From the NCBI RefSeq assembly GCF_020509005.1, contig NC_063015.1, forward strand, positions 496,001 through 560,000: DNA of 64,000 bases. The letters run 5' to 3'. Shown here one piece after another: positions 54,001 through 64,000 of the stretch (positions are counted from its first letter, which is position 1; the number at the start of each line of letters is the position of its first letter). A program made the position numbers and the translations under genes. The DNA comes from Fulvia fulva. Taxonomy: Eukaryota > Ascomycota > Dothideomycetes > Mycosphaerellales > Mycosphaerellaceae. The notes under the pieces are model-generated. The model ran no database searches, was not told where the DNA came from, and saw only the letters and a list, made by a program, of their open reading frames with translations.

Positions 54001-54475
54001 GTGCAAAGTCTGATCCCCATGTAGGATGGTGCAAGTTGAAGTCTCCCAGCACGATGTGTTGGGAGTCACTCTGCAGGATGTCTGGCAGCTGTTGTAGTGT
54101 GCCCAGCTGGGTGCTGCTTCTGGAGCTGGGGGGTGGGTTGTATACACTGTGGATGTGGATGCTGCCTTGGTTAGTGTTGAGTCTGATTGAGGTGATGTCT
54201 CTTCCTTCCTGTTGGATTTGTTCCCAGCTGTCTGTTGCCATCTCTTTGCTGATGTACATGCATGTTCTAGGGGTGCCTTGTTTGGCTAGGAGTGTGTGAT
54301 ACCTTGGGTCGTTAGCAGTAGATGGTCTGTTAGATTTGCTGTTGATCCAAGGTTCCTGGACTGCAATAACTAGGTGTTTCTTTGGGTCCAGTGCTTGGAG
54401 AAAGCTTCTCTGGACCTTGTGCTGGCTTTTGTTGACGTTGTACTGGATAGTGGTAAGATTAGGTGTCTCAATCAT
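51089..54475 (-). CDS. LINE ORF2: AP endonuclease-like + reverse transcriptase
   Basis: 1128 aa. Residues 1-235 form an APE-type endonuclease: QYNVNKS near 11, the catalytic Glu in VQEPW (41), VLGDFNLHHPTW (~142-153), STIDLCFAS (~196) and SSDHLPI (~222). The RT core spans about 445-760: NKAPGPDGIPN, YRPIALLNTLGKLLEKII, LSLDISGAFDNVSH (~593), GIPQGSTMSPILF (~652) and the catalytic GFVDDTNILAW (~684). The C terminus has SEHIGVRAYLHQRKVPG and a CPCG...H...C knuckle (~1060-1080). There is no RNase H signature. It nicks the target and primes reverse transcription. The start ATG overlaps the ORF1 stop as ATGA, consistent with reinitiation. Confidence 0.92.
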   Translation of the reverse strand: MIETPNLTTIQYNVNKSQHKVQRSFLQALDPKKHLVIAVQEPWINSKSNRPSTANDPRYHTLLAKQGTPRTCMYISKEMATDSWEQIQQEGRDITSIRLNTNQGSIHIHSVYNPPPSSRSSTQLGTLQQLPDILQSDSQHIVLGDFNLHHPTWGSDFAPAHHFLANRLLSTTQSNNMHLVTPKGLTTWSQRASSSTIDLCFASHDLQQKVTRCWVNQDLESSSDHLPIQVEFETQTQQEGDLEPQLAWKAANWEQIRQDLEQKLAGLETRRLEIALDIDQAVAELVRTMQETAAAHTREKKQSLYQKPFWTKECSEKVKAARQARRALTQSHSQEAWDRYNQATRDKKAQIKRDKMLEWRSTVGSITQNPEKMWKLAKWARQPTQDRNMLPQFPNIEDQEGVIQHTLPGKAQALGKHFFGTQVEADLQDLEGSVYPTPLEQSCTVGEGEIKSIIKTLSGNKAPGPDGIPNLFIKTCKDQISPALSNIFSQCMAQGHCPKHFKESLTVVLRKPQKEDYTKLKAYRPIALLNTLGKLLEKIIAERLTNLAEEHGILPEEQMGGRKQRSTLTAVELITEQIKTLWHFGNNKAATLLSLDISGAFDNVSHQRLIHILKQKAIPNWTVQFIQSFLRGRTTRLRLGRYKSDSMPTETGIPQGSTMSPILFLLFMADLPAKLNSRNTSASGFVDDTNILAWSDSTEENCRILQKKHKECEEWARKHGARFAPEKYQLIHFSRARNRHNMQAPITIQGHTTEPSSELRVLGIWMDPKLSWGPQVKKAQARADNNRQSIDRLTASTWGATFAKAKVMYKAIVKPAMLYGAQIWSAQDKIPKRIADPISRAQASCLKKVLGAYKSTPTRVVEMESGPPPAKLYLQGLRYQYAGKTSAYPAQLVIQKAVNKIRSQCTRRHRQARPNPAPQKQQDLQKFKELTEQLHLAQQEQDRRAQGRGSAASQGKKQQSLAERMAGLLWKTEWTRTPQRPGTPKALQQFGSHNYLLYSDLTRSEASIAIQIRSEHIGVRAYLHQRKVPGIEDKSCPCGYLSQNVEHRLLVCKEWSTGRGEWRARARNRNFQAMISNKGDLQRITRWIIHQGFLEQFSLTRETERWIEERKKEEESRKRGTTLGLQTR

Positions 54476-55731
54476 GACTCATCCATGCTGGTCTCCTGCT
54501 GGTCTTCTCGTGCTTCCTGCTGCTGGCTGCTATTTGGGATTGTGGTAAGGTTGAGCCTGCTTTGTGACGGGTCTCTTCCTGCAACCACAATTGATTTTGG
54601 TCTACCCATAGCAGGGTGGCCTTGGGCCTGTGTGGTCTCTTCTGTTCTGCCTCTTTTCAGAGGGTTGTAGACAGTCCTTAGGGGTTCTTGGGTGATTGTC
54701 CCTGTCTGGAATCTGATAGGGGTGTTGATCCTGGCTTCTCTTGCCCTCCTCTTTGCCTCAATCCTAGCTGTGCAGTCTTGGGACCAGGAAGGGTGTTTCT
54801 TTCCACAGCATGCACATCTGGCTTCACTCTTTGGGGCTGTGCAATTCTGTACTTTGTGGCTACCAGCACAGTGGGAACAAGTGTCCTTTTGGCTTGGGCA
54901 TCTAGTAGAGATATGACCATACTGTTGGCACTTGAAGCATTGCAGTAGTCTGTGGGTGCTTCTATGGATTTCTGTGTCCATTCTTTCGCATTCCCAGAAG
55001 ATGCCCTTGTCAAGCACGGTGTTTGCCTGTTCTACAGTGCCTATCCAGAGCACTAGAGAAGACTCTCTCTTTGTGTCCTTTGTCTTTCTGTTGACCCATG
55101 CTGCTTTTGTGATCTGTAGCCCTGGGCATACAGCCTGGTTCTGGTCCTGCAGCCTCTTAAGGTCTCCTTCAATGTCAAACTTTGTGGTCATCCCATGGGC
55201 AATAACCATATTTTGTTGGTGTGAGACCTTAGCCGTCTTGCCTAGTTTGACTGTCCACTCCTTCTGTGTCTCTAGGCTCTTCCTGTCTTGCTCCTGTGCT
55301 GTGAACAGCTTAAGGACACCTCCCTTCTCTTTCCTGGCTCCAATGATGCCTTGTATCCCAATCTTCTGTATGATCTCCTTGCCTGACAGGCCCTCAATCT
55401 CTTTCTGCTCTTGCTGGTCGGAAATGTAGACCTTGATAGCTGTTTTCTGGGGGGGAGGGTTTTGGGATGCAACTGCTGCCCAGGTTGGTTGGCTTAGTTT
55501 CTGGCCTTCCTGTGTCCTCTTCTTTGCTGCTGCTGCTACTGTCCTGTTAATGATCTGTCCTGTTTGGCTCCTTAGTGCCTTTAGCCCTCCAAGGAGCTCC
55601 AAAATCATCCCCTTAAGTGCTCTTTCTGGGTGCTCGCCATCTCCTGCCATTGCCATTGTTTCTGCCTTCCTGCAGACCTCCTTCCACTCGTTACTCTCCT
55701 GCTCCTGGTCGTTTCCTGCGATCGCTATCAT
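54472..55731 (-). CDS. LINE ORF1: gag-like RNA-binding protein
   Basis: 419 aa. The N-terminal ~90 residues are helical and acidic/basic mixed. The middle region (about 100-260) contains VYISDQQEQKEIEGLS and the VLWIGTVEQANTVLDKGIFW stretch, found in many LINE gag-like proteins. Three consecutive zinc knuckles lie at about 266-321: CFKCQQYGHISTRC, CSHCAGSHKVQNC and CACCGKKHPSWSQDC. The C terminus is Pro/Gln/Thr-rich and disordered. It would coat the element RNA. ATG 55731 is ~36 nt from the element's 5' end. Confidence 0.9.
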   Translation of the reverse strand: MIAIAGNDQEQESNEWKEVCRKAETMAMAGDGEHPERALKGMILELLGGLKALRSQTGQIINRTVAAAAKKRTQEGQKLSQPTWAAVASQNPPPQKTAIKVYISDQQEQKEIEGLSGKEIIQKIGIQGIIGARKEKGGVLKLFTAQEQDRKSLETQKEWTVKLGKTAKVSHQQNMVIAHGMTTKFDIEGDLKRLQDQNQAVCPGLQITKAAWVNRKTKDTKRESSLVLWIGTVEQANTVLDKGIFWECERMDTEIHRSTHRLLQCFKCQQYGHISTRCPSQKDTCSHCAGSHKVQNCTAPKSEARCACCGKKHPSWSQDCTARIEAKRRAREARINTPIRFQTGTITQEPLRTVYNPLKRGRTEETTQAQGHPAMGRPKSIVVAGRDPSQSRLNLTTIPNSSQQQEAREDQQETSMDES

Positions 55732-55767
55732 CGTGTCTCTCTGAACCTTATAGGGTCCGAACGAGAT

Positions 55768-55778
55768 CCTTTTATATA
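55768..55778. repeat. Target-site duplication, right copy
   Basis: CCTTTTATATA, identical to 50875-50885, at the 5' end of the LINE. Confidence 0.85.
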
Positions 55779-58700
55779 CATAGGCATCTTTAACAAGTGT
55801 TAAAGCGGCTTAGTTATCACCTATAAGCTTGACTAGCCTTAGCTCGTTAATAGTGCCCTTGCTTGCCCTTATACTCGGCTAGAAAGAGCTCTTTCCTACC
55901 AGTTCTAGGCACCCCATTTCCCTAAGGACAGTAGCAAGAAATTGTGACTGCTTTACGGCTACGTTTATAGCTATAAACTTAGCTTCTATTGTTAATGTTA
56001 TAACAGACTTCTACTTCCTACTTATCTAGGACAAAGGTGATCTATAAAGGAACTATACGTATCCTAGAATTAAGACTCTATCCACTTTGTCTATAGCGTA
56101 GTCAGAGTCCGAGTATCCCTAGAGATTGCCCCCTCCCTTTCTATATATAAGACCTAGGTCTAGGTACGACCGTAGGTATCGGGAGAGCTTCTTTAAAGCC
56201 TTTATATACTACTACGAGGGATCAGTAACAAATAAGCTAATTCTTCTAAGGGGGAATACTAAGTCTGGCCTTGTTATTATTATTAGCTACATCTAGGTAC
56301 TATTATAGCTCTAGTAATCCTATTTGTTATACCTCTTATCTATAGGTGCCGTAGGTACTAAATGCTCGTAGCTCTCTATAGATAAGTAGGTTAGCGTAGC
56401 CTTCTCTCTAGCTATATTTATCTTAGCTAAGTTAGCGTAGATATAGTGTCCTTAATCAAGCTTTAAAGTGCCTTAGGACCTGTCTCTTATAATCCTTATT
56501 CTAAGGATCTTAGTAGGTTCACTAAGATCTTTAATCTTAAACACTTTTCTAAGCTTAGCCTTAAACCACTAAACATCTAATAGCTTCGGAGCTACAATAG
56601 ATATGTCATCTATATAGGTAAGGACTATAAGGTCTCTATCTATATAGATAAGTAGGCATAGATCTACCTAGGACTAGGTAAATGTAATCTTCTCTAGCTT
56701 CGTAACATAGAGCTTGTTCTAGTCTCTAGCTACTTGCTTAAGCCTATAAAGGCTTCGTAGGGCCTTAAACACTATGTTTAGAGGTGCTTCAACTCCTAGG
56801 GGTAGGATTATATAGCTGTCTTTAAGAAGGCTACTTTAGGTAAAAGCATTATTCACATCTACTAGGTGTATCTCGAGATCTCTCTTATACACTACTGCTA
56901 TAAATACTCGGAGAGTATTATGTCTAATAGTAGGTGTAAAGATCTCTTCGAAGTCAACCCTATATTTCTATAAAAACCCTCTTATAACTAGTATTGCCTT
57001 GAACTTCTTAATAGCTCCACTAATTATTCTTCTTATATTAAAGACCTAGAACTTCTTTACTATTATAATATAAGGACCTAGATTACGGATCTAGCTATCG
57101 ATCTCTGCGCCAAAACAAGACACATTCGAAAGCTCTTATTCAGGCCATTCTAACGATATATAAAGCAGGCCACTGCCCCTAGGACTAAGGGAGTTCTACC
57201 TTATTTAATCTAGATAGCTTAAAGCTCTCCTCACCCTGTTTCTTCAGCTCTAAACGCCGCGGAGGTGCCTAGCTACATTAGGCAACTCCTAGGCAATAGT
57301 AGCCTAGGCTACGGTACTAACGGCGCCTACGGCCCTATAGGCGAAGCCCCCCTAAGACAACTAGCAGCAACTTATAGAGGACGTAAAAAGTATAGAAACT
57401 AACGATTAGCTCCCTTACCGGTCTCTATAGGTAATGATCACTTAGCTACGTACGGCGCTTATACTGTCGTATTACCGAGGGCAATAAGAAATAAGGACGA
57501 CGTCCTAGGCGATTAGTAAGGCCACCCGGAATTAACACCCCTATAGCTAGGTATCGGTCGCGGCATCGATACTAGGCCCCCGCCTAACGTACGATACAGT
57601 TACGATCCGCATTATAGCAAAGGAAGACTAGGCCGAAGTTACGAAGCTATCGAACAAGGAGCTCGCCTAACGAATTAACTAACTAGGGGTAGTCGTAGTG
57701 AACTAATAGTCTAACGGCACTCTATAGATCTATACTAGCTCTACTACTACTAGGAGGCACCTAGAGGTATAGCCATAGTGGGCATCTAAGGTTACGGTAT
57801 TAGCGAAGGTCTTAACGAAACAATTCACGATCCTAGTCCACGATATGCCTAAGGAGTTTAACCTAACTAACTAGGGTCACCTACGCGCTCTCTAAGAGGA
57901 CAACCCGGTCACTCTTAACTCTCTAATCTAGAAGGCGACTTGGCTCTATAGGAAATGGCTAGAAGGCAAGAAGGCCTCGGCGCTAATAGTATAGCTATAA
58001 GACGCGAAAGCGGCGGATCTAGCGATAGAATAAGGCCTAGTCTAGCAATATAGCCTTAAGATAGTAGAAAAGCACTCCTTATCCTTTCGTGTCCTCTAAT
58101 ACTTCAAATGCTAATAGTATAGACACCAAAACTACACGTACATAAACAAGTAGGCCTACTCGAACTATATAGGAGACTATATATCTAGGGACTATATATC
58201 GACTACGAGACAGTACGCGAACTGTCCGGGGCACTACCTATCGTATAGTACGGAATGCCTATAGCGGAAACTAGCAAAAAACAAGGCAATTATAAACAGA
58301 ACCGTCGCCCTAAGATTCTACGGCGACCGTAAGGCTAGCCTATACCGGAACTAACTAGCGGCGGTCGGGCATAAGCGCCCTAGGGCCGAGAACGATATAA
58401 AGGATACGTAACCTAGGGCGTACGGGAGGCCACGTGCTCTACTAGCTACGGCGAGGGAATCTAACTAGGCCCGGCTCCCCTTTAGTACATAGCCGATAGG
58501 CGTAGACTAGGACGTATAGGGTAGTAGGACATAGGACGATATAGAGGAAATGATTGTCGATGCCGATAACTAGCCTCGACACGCTTAGTATCATCTAGTA
58601 TAACGTTAACTATAGTAAGGATATAGTCTAGAACCATTTCCTACACGAGGCGGACCCGCGCGTCCACTACGTCCTTATAATCTAGGAGCTATAGATTAAC

Positions 58701-59894
58701 CCGTACTATAAGAGACTAACGACCTACAAGTCACTAGGCTATACGACATACCTACAAGGCGACGGTAGACCCCGCACGTACTTCTATATTAGTAAGGACA
58801 TACTAGAATCCGACTAGGAGGTAGTATACTACGTAGACGAAGAAGGCGGGGGCGATATTACCTCCCTCTACGTAGGTAGTACCTAGATATATAACCTATA
58901 TATATAACCGCTAGCCTCGAGGTCTAGCCGCGACCTAGGGGTCTATAGACACCTAGACAGTGCGCTCAAGAGACAAGGGTGCTATATCGTAGTAGGAGAC
59001 TTTAATATATACTACCCTTCCTAGGAAAGCCTTATATAGCCGTACCCTATAGCCGACGAAGTACTCGACTTGATAGCGAGCAACGTAATTGCCCTTAATA
59101 CCCCGAAGGACCTAGGCACCTAGAAGAGAGGGGGACTCTAAGGCACGATCGACCTCTCCTAGATCTTAGATAGCTACTACTATACGGTAACCTACTATAG
59201 GATCGAACATAAACTCGAGGCGTCGTTAGACTATATACTAGTCAGGACCTCTATTATAATATAGATATAACGTATACTAGCGAGAACCCCTAAGCTAAAC
59301 TAGGGAAAGGCCTACTAGGCCAATATCTAGGCGTACCTCGATAACTCTAAGAGGCTAGTCCAGATCGCGTAGTAGTAATACAATAGTAAAGACGAGATAG
59401 ACGAAGCAGTCTAGGGGTTAATAGACGAAATAAGAAAAGCGACCTTACTTCACGTTCCGCTTACCTAACTAACGACATAGTCTAAACTATACTAGACGCC
59501 GGAGTGTACTACGGTAGTAAGAGAAGCAAGGAGAGCCCGCCGGGTATAGACGAGCAGCTATAGCGAGGAGGCCTAGAACGTATATAGGGAGGTATACTAA
59601 TAGAAGAAAGCTATAATATAAAGGGAGAAAGCAGTCGGCTAGAGGGCTATAGTAGAAGAAATCGCCGGCAAGCTAGAGAGGATATAGAAGCTAGCGAAAT
59701 AGGCCCGATAGGACCCTATATAGGGCCCCTCCTTCTCTATCCTAGCGCTATAATCGCCTAGTAGCCCGGTTAGCGACCCCGAGGCCAAGGCGCGTCTACT
59801 AGCTAGCAAGTTCTTCCCGCCCCTAGTCGAGGCTGATCTAAGCGATATAAACAGCTCTACTCCCCTAGCCCCTAGTATCGCGGTCTAATAGGAG

Positions 59895-60101
59895 GTGTCC
59901 GAGGGAGAAGTTACCGCTATACTAAGGAAGTTACCGGCGAAGAAAGCCCCGGGGCCGGATAGGACCCTAAACGAGCTACTAAAGAAGTGTAGAGATCAAC
60001 TAGCCCTAGTAGTTATAGCGATCTTTAACGCCTACCTACAGACCGGATACTACCCGATAGCTTTTAAACAATCGACGACAGTAGTCCTACGTAAGCCGTA
60101 G
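59895..60101 (+). pseudogene. RT fragment of the degraded LINE
   Basis: The only open stretch left in the degraded LINE: 68 codons with EGEVTAILRKLPAKKAPGPD and FKQSTTVVLRKP. These match ORF2 of the intact LINE (EGEIKSIIKTLSGNKAPGPD, FKESLTVVLRKP). It is not a gene on its own. Confidence 0.85.
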
Positions 60102-62040
60102 AAGGAAGACTATACGTAGGTAAAGTCGTACCGCCTAATTACGCTCCTTAACACTCTTAGGAAGGCGCTTAAGAAGCTAGTTATAACGAGACTCTCCGAG
60201 GCGGTAGAGGAACACTCCCTACTCCCGGACACCTAGATAGGTGCGCGCCTATAGCGATCGACGCTATCCGCGATAGAACTTATCACCTCTTAGGTAAAGG
60301 CCATCTAGTATAAGAATAGGGACAAGGTGGCTTCCTTACTTAGCCTAGACATATCGGGAGCCTTCGACTACGTGTTATACCCGCGGCTACTCTATATCCT
60401 AAGGTCGAAAGGACTCCCTAAGTAGCTTGTTAACTTCGTACGGTCCTACCTCTAAAACCGTAGTACGTCGATCCTAGTCGGCTAGTATAGAAGCCTATTT
60501 TAAGTAGTCTATACTAGAATCCCGTAAGGCTTAACGCTAGTACCTATTCTATTCCTCTTCTTTATAGCGACCCTACTCCTAGCCCTAGAATCCTAGAACA
60601 CCGCTACGAGCGGCTTCGTAGACGACATAAACATCCTAGCGTAGTCTTCCTCGACTAAGGAGAACTATAGGCTACTAGAAGAGAAGTACAAGATCTACGA
60701 GGACTAGGCTAGGAGGTACGGGGCTCGGTTTGCCCTAGAAAAGTACAATCTGATACACTTTACGCGCCGGCCACGGTTATATAATATACAAGCTTCTATC
60801 TAGATATAGGGGCATACGACTAACCCGGCAAATTAGCTTAGGATCCTCGGACTATAGGTAGACCCGGCGCTACGGTAGAGGAAGTACGTATAGGCAATAT
60901 TACGGAAAGCTGAACAGAATATAGCATTATACTAGAGGCTTACTACGTCTATATAGGGGGCGGACTTCCGGTAGTTACGACTTCTATATACGGCTATTAT
61001 ACGGCCGGTCCTTACCTATAGTAGCCAAGTGTAGTCCTTAGGCGAGAGGGCCTACCTATCGAAGGGACTCGTCGCGCCGCTAGCGAAGATCTAAAACTAA
61101 TGCCTAAGGAAGGTCACCGGAGTATATAAGTCGATACTAACGAGGATACTTAAGTACGAGACCGCTATACCGCCGATCGACCTATATATCTAGGGACTAC
61201 GGACCTCCTACTTAGGTAAGTCGGCATAGTACCTAGTATAGAAGGTCATCGCTAGTATAGTCGTAAGGGCCCGCGAATTAGTACTAGCGTATAGGGGTAT
61301 TCGACCCGGAAACGAGCCGAACTACCGGGTAAGGGACGAATAGCTAGTAATATAATAGGAAGGTAAGAAATCGTTTATAGAGTAACTATAGAAAGAGCGG
61401 TAGAACAACTAGGTTATAGGGCATAGTAGACGCCCTTAGCTAGCGGGACAACCTAAGGAATAGTTAGCTACAAAATCCGCGGTTAAGCACCCCCCGAAGC
61501 TTATCTACTACCGCCTTACGAGGGTATAGAGTAGTATAGCAACCTAACTACGAAGCGAACACATCGGCCTCTAGGGGTACCTATTATAGAGGAAGGTTCT
61601 AGGATACACGAATACTAGCTGCCCCTACGGCTATCGCTCCTAGAACGTACGGTACGTACTCCTCGTCTATCCGAGGTGGTCGCTAGGAAGGGGGGAGTAG
61701 ATAGTAAAGGCGAGGAACCGGACGATTAGGGCACTTCTTAACAACGCTAAGGACCTACGGCGTATTACGAACTAGATACTAGAGAAGGGCTAGCTAGAAC
61801 AGTACCGCCTAGTAGGAGCAGTATAGGAAGAGAGGATACGACGTAGCGCGACGAGACCGGCTAGGAGCGGGGGCTAACGGGGTAGTAACATAGACTACGT
61901 ACGTTTAGAGGGAAAGCTAAACTAGATAAGGAGTAGTCGGGGGCGGGAAGGGTTTTCACCTATTCGGGTTTCCCTTTATATATAACAATAGATATATACC
62001 TATATAGGCCGGATAGGGTCCTAGAACAGGGGAATGACAA

Positions 62041-62058
62041 ATCTATCTATCTATCTAT
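62041..62058 (+). repeat. (ATCT)n 3' tail of the degraded LINE
   Basis: ATCT repeated about 4.5 times, the same tail unit as on the intact LINE (minus strand, about 50,889-50,906). Confidence 0.8.
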
Positions 62059-64000
62059 TACTACGGATCGTAGATAGAAAGCACCTTGACTACCGTTCTG
62101 CCTAGACCTTCTAATCCCGTAGGGCTATAGGAGCGTCGCTCCTAGCCTTTAAAGGGATTATCCACTTCTTCCTAGAGAAGTTGTCTATAATCTTAAGCTA
62201 ATATTTGTATCCTAGCCTAGAGACTACGCCCTGAAAAGGCCTATAGATATCAATAGAGATGAGGGCCAGCCTCTCCCCTTTTCTCTCTATAGTAGGTCCT
62301 TTGAACTTCCTTATATTTATAAGGGAGCAGACCTTATAATTCTGGTGTTTAGAAGAGATAGGAATAGGATCTTTCTTATTAGTAACTCTATATAGGTTTC
62401 TTAGTAGTCCCTTACTAAGGTGTATACATCTTCTATACTATAGCTCCTACTAATCTTCGGACTTAGTACTAGCTATAGCGGTACCGTCACGTTCTTAAGA
62501 GAGTATACTAGTATGCTATAGCTTAAGAATTTCCGAGATCGAGTAGATAAACGGTACTCCTCCTCGAAGTTTGGTCTAGACAACGGGTTTACTAGACAAG
62601 GATTTTAGGGTGAAACTAGGTAGTTAGATAGCAAACTATTAGCTAAACTAATTCTACGAAACAAGACTAACTCTAAGGCTAGGAACAAATAGGACATTTT
62701 CTAAGACAATTTGCTTTCTAGAAGGACTACCTATTACTACACTTCCTATATATATAGCTTGTAGATAGCCACCCCTAACCTTGATCTACTTCCTCTTTTA
62801 AAGAGGCTTTAGTGTCCTAAATAGTGAATCTTGGTCAGTTATATATAATGATGTACAAGAGTTAAGTAACTACTCGGATAAGGGGTACTTACCTTTAGCT
62901 TCTATAGTAGAATAGGTAACCTTATCAACATTATCATCTTCTAATAGTATCTTAGAGTCTAATACGTCTTCCTAGGTCGTATAGGCCCTTATAGGCTTAC
63001 TAGAGGAGGCCTTTGGCTTACGGCTCTCCTTTATCTACTTTATAAGGTCCGTTATTACCTTAAGGACATTACGAAGGTTTAGTAATAATAACCTCCTACG
63101 AGGTAGTAACGGTTGTCTCTTAGTAGGGTAGGTAACCCTAGCTAGTTTATCCTTGTTCCTAATAGCCTACTAAGCTATAGAAAGGTATAGGCACTTACTT
63201 ATAAAATAGTCACTACCGTAGAGATAGTACGTAAGCTTGCCCTAGAAACCCTTCTTAGCGAACATAGCTATCCCTTAATAAATTATTAATTCTTACTTCT
63301 CCCTAAGAATTGTAAGAATGTCTTATAGTAAGAGATTTACCTAGGCATCAATTGTATCGCGAATTGAGCCAAATGAGTCTAGTAGAGCTACTCAGAGTTG
63401 CTAGATCTTTCTGTCCTTAGTCTTAATGTCTTAGAACTAAGGCGAGATTGAAACAGCCCTCCTTATAATTAAGCTAAGCTCCTACTAGGCGTTATCTATT
63501 GACTAGTCCTCTATTATCACGAAATTGGTGTATTACTAAAGCAAACTTCTTCTAGTAGCGAGAAGTCTTCTCTTATATTTAGCTTTAGCCTATTCCTATA
63601 ACTCCTTCGTATACCGGATCTCGTATATCATCTCTTAGTTATCTATCTACAGACAGATATATATCTTATATAGGGCCGTTACATTATGCCGTCTATACGA
63701 TGCCTTCCTTATCGCTTAATCTAAAGGAAGGGATGACTCCGATAATATAGAGGGTGTCGCTATAGATAGGGTTATAGCGGGAATGTCCGTAATAATGTCT
63801 TCGAGGACCTAGTCAACCTGCTTTAATACTAGGTGTATTCTTATTAGCTTAAAGTATGTTTCGTAGTTCTCTCTTATTAGAATAGGTGCTACTCTCTTTC
63901 TTATAAACCTAGTCTCGTTCTCCATTTTTTTATAAGTTAAGGGACAGGTTGGCTACCCTTAGGTAAAAGGATGTATTCGGTCGTACGCGATCAGATCGAA

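Larger units (their letters stand above)
50886..55767 (-). mobile_element. Intact LINE (non-LTR retrotransposon), two ORFs
   Basis: About 4.88 kb, minus orientation, flanked by an 11-bp direct repeat CCTTTTATATA (50875-50885 and 55768-55778). The 5' UTR is only ~36 nt, followed by ORF1 (gag-like) and ORF2 (endonuclease-RT) overlapping by ATGA. The 3' UTR is ~200 nt and ends in (ATCT)n and TATATA instead of poly(A). Both ORFs are fully open and CA/TG dinucleotides are normal, unlike all sequence around it, so it arrived after the RIP of its host. It resembles the fungal Tad-like/I-superfamily group, but no RNase H domain is visible. Confidence 0.88.
57092..62061 (+). mobile_element. RIP-degraded LINE, related to the intact one
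   Basis: Plus orientation, about 4.97 kb. Remnants of ORF1 zinc knuckles lie at about 58,090-58,290 (YFKC, YANCPGHYLS). The endonuclease starts at about 58,595 (QYNVNYSKDIV; VGDFNIYYPS near 59,000). RT blocks are ILRKLPAKKAPGPDR (59,912-59,960), FKQSTTVVLRKP (60,063-60,100), LSLDISGAFDY (about 60,340) and SGFVDDINILA (60,609-60,640). The C-terminal part has IRSSLLTLRTEHIGL-like remnants near 61,550. It ends in an (ATCT)n tail at 62,041-62,058. TACGGATC flanks both sides (57084-57091, 62062-62069), a possible target duplication; removing the element rejoins the copia frame. Stops throughout and CA/TG scarcity show heavy RIP. Confidence 0.78.
50441..64000 (-). mobile_element. Ty1/copia LTR retrotransposon, RIP-degraded, with two LINE insertions
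   Basis: The minus-strand order is gag, integrase, RT, RNase H, 3' LTR. Gag starts at ATG 63925 (MENETRFIRKRVAPIL, NYETYFKLIRIHLVLKQ). The integrase core lies at about 62,090-62,200 (KIIDNFSRKKWIIPLK). RT covers about 57,080-55,900, with VDFEEIFTPTIRHNTLRVF, IHLVDVNNAFT and TYIDDISIVAP (IDD at 56605-56616). RNase H (SVITLTIEAKFIAI) is interrupted after VKDAYVYKR at 55,768 and resumes at 50,874 as SKYIDVVYNYVRHL. Many codons are now stops by RIP-type changes. The 5' LTR lies beyond the window. Parent of two nested LINEs (50886-55767 and ~57092-62061). Confidence 0.85.

Noticed and set aside
59000..64000. CRISPR array or satellite in the repetitive right end
   Set aside because: The repetitive look is due to RIP-driven TA/TAG richness and transposon remnants; no regularly spaced identical repeats.

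Overview
The window is nuclear DNA of a filamentous ascomycete (Pezizomycotina; I infer Dothideomycetes, Capnodiales-like, but the sequence does not prove the order). The signs are short introns (mostly 46-75 nt, GTRNGY donors, CTRAC/CTGAC branch sites), a full-length fungal PRP8, an RPD3 with a long acidic tail, heme-thiolate peroxygenase and LPMO-like secreted proteins, and transposons carrying the C-to-T decay of repeat-induced point mutation (RIP).

Left part (1-22.9 kb). In order: a cysteine-bearing hypothetical; a RING finger + YEATS gene on the minus strand with an apparent 4-nt frameshift; a secreted heme-thiolate peroxygenase; a possible small secreted protein; two related zinc-ribbon-like paralogs; PRP8 (two exons, 2362 aa); ribosomal protein eL34 (three exons), divergent from PRP8; a cluster of three small secreted cysteine-rich proteins with the same three-exon design; and a BTB-like gene with a decayed duplicate beside it.

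Middle (23.6-42.1 kb). RPN11 (proteasome lid deubiquitinase, unusually long first intron) and RPD3 (class I histone deacetylase) form a divergent pair. RPD3 ends at a TAG that is followed in frame by about 157 more open codons. Then come a secreted LPMO-like protein with N-terminal His, an FMP42-like MFS transporter, a gene-poor stretch (33.6-38.5 kb) with a kexin-type secreted peptide precursor and two intron-containing tRNA-like genes, an SDR pseudogene, and a PHD-finger protein.

Right part (42.4-64 kb). A tandem array of four BTB-like paralogs alternates broken and intact copies (frameshifted, intact, nonsense, intact). From about 47.55 kb the base composition changes abruptly and the rest is nested transposons. 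A RIP-decayed Ty3/gypsy element (plus strand) is cut at 50,440 by a RIP-decayed Ty1/copia element (minus strand, 3' LTR 50,441-50,674, gag near 63.9 kb). The copia element carries two non-LTR (LINE) insertions. One is an intact, un-RIPed two-ORF element (50,886-55,767) with an 11-bp target duplication inside the copia RNase H. The other is a heavily RIPed relative in the opposite direction (about 57,092-62,061) between copia integrase and RT.

Conserved genes fix the middle of the window as ordinary core chromosome. The accessory interest lies in the secreted-protein cluster, the BTB array, the tRNA-like pair and the layered transposon history.
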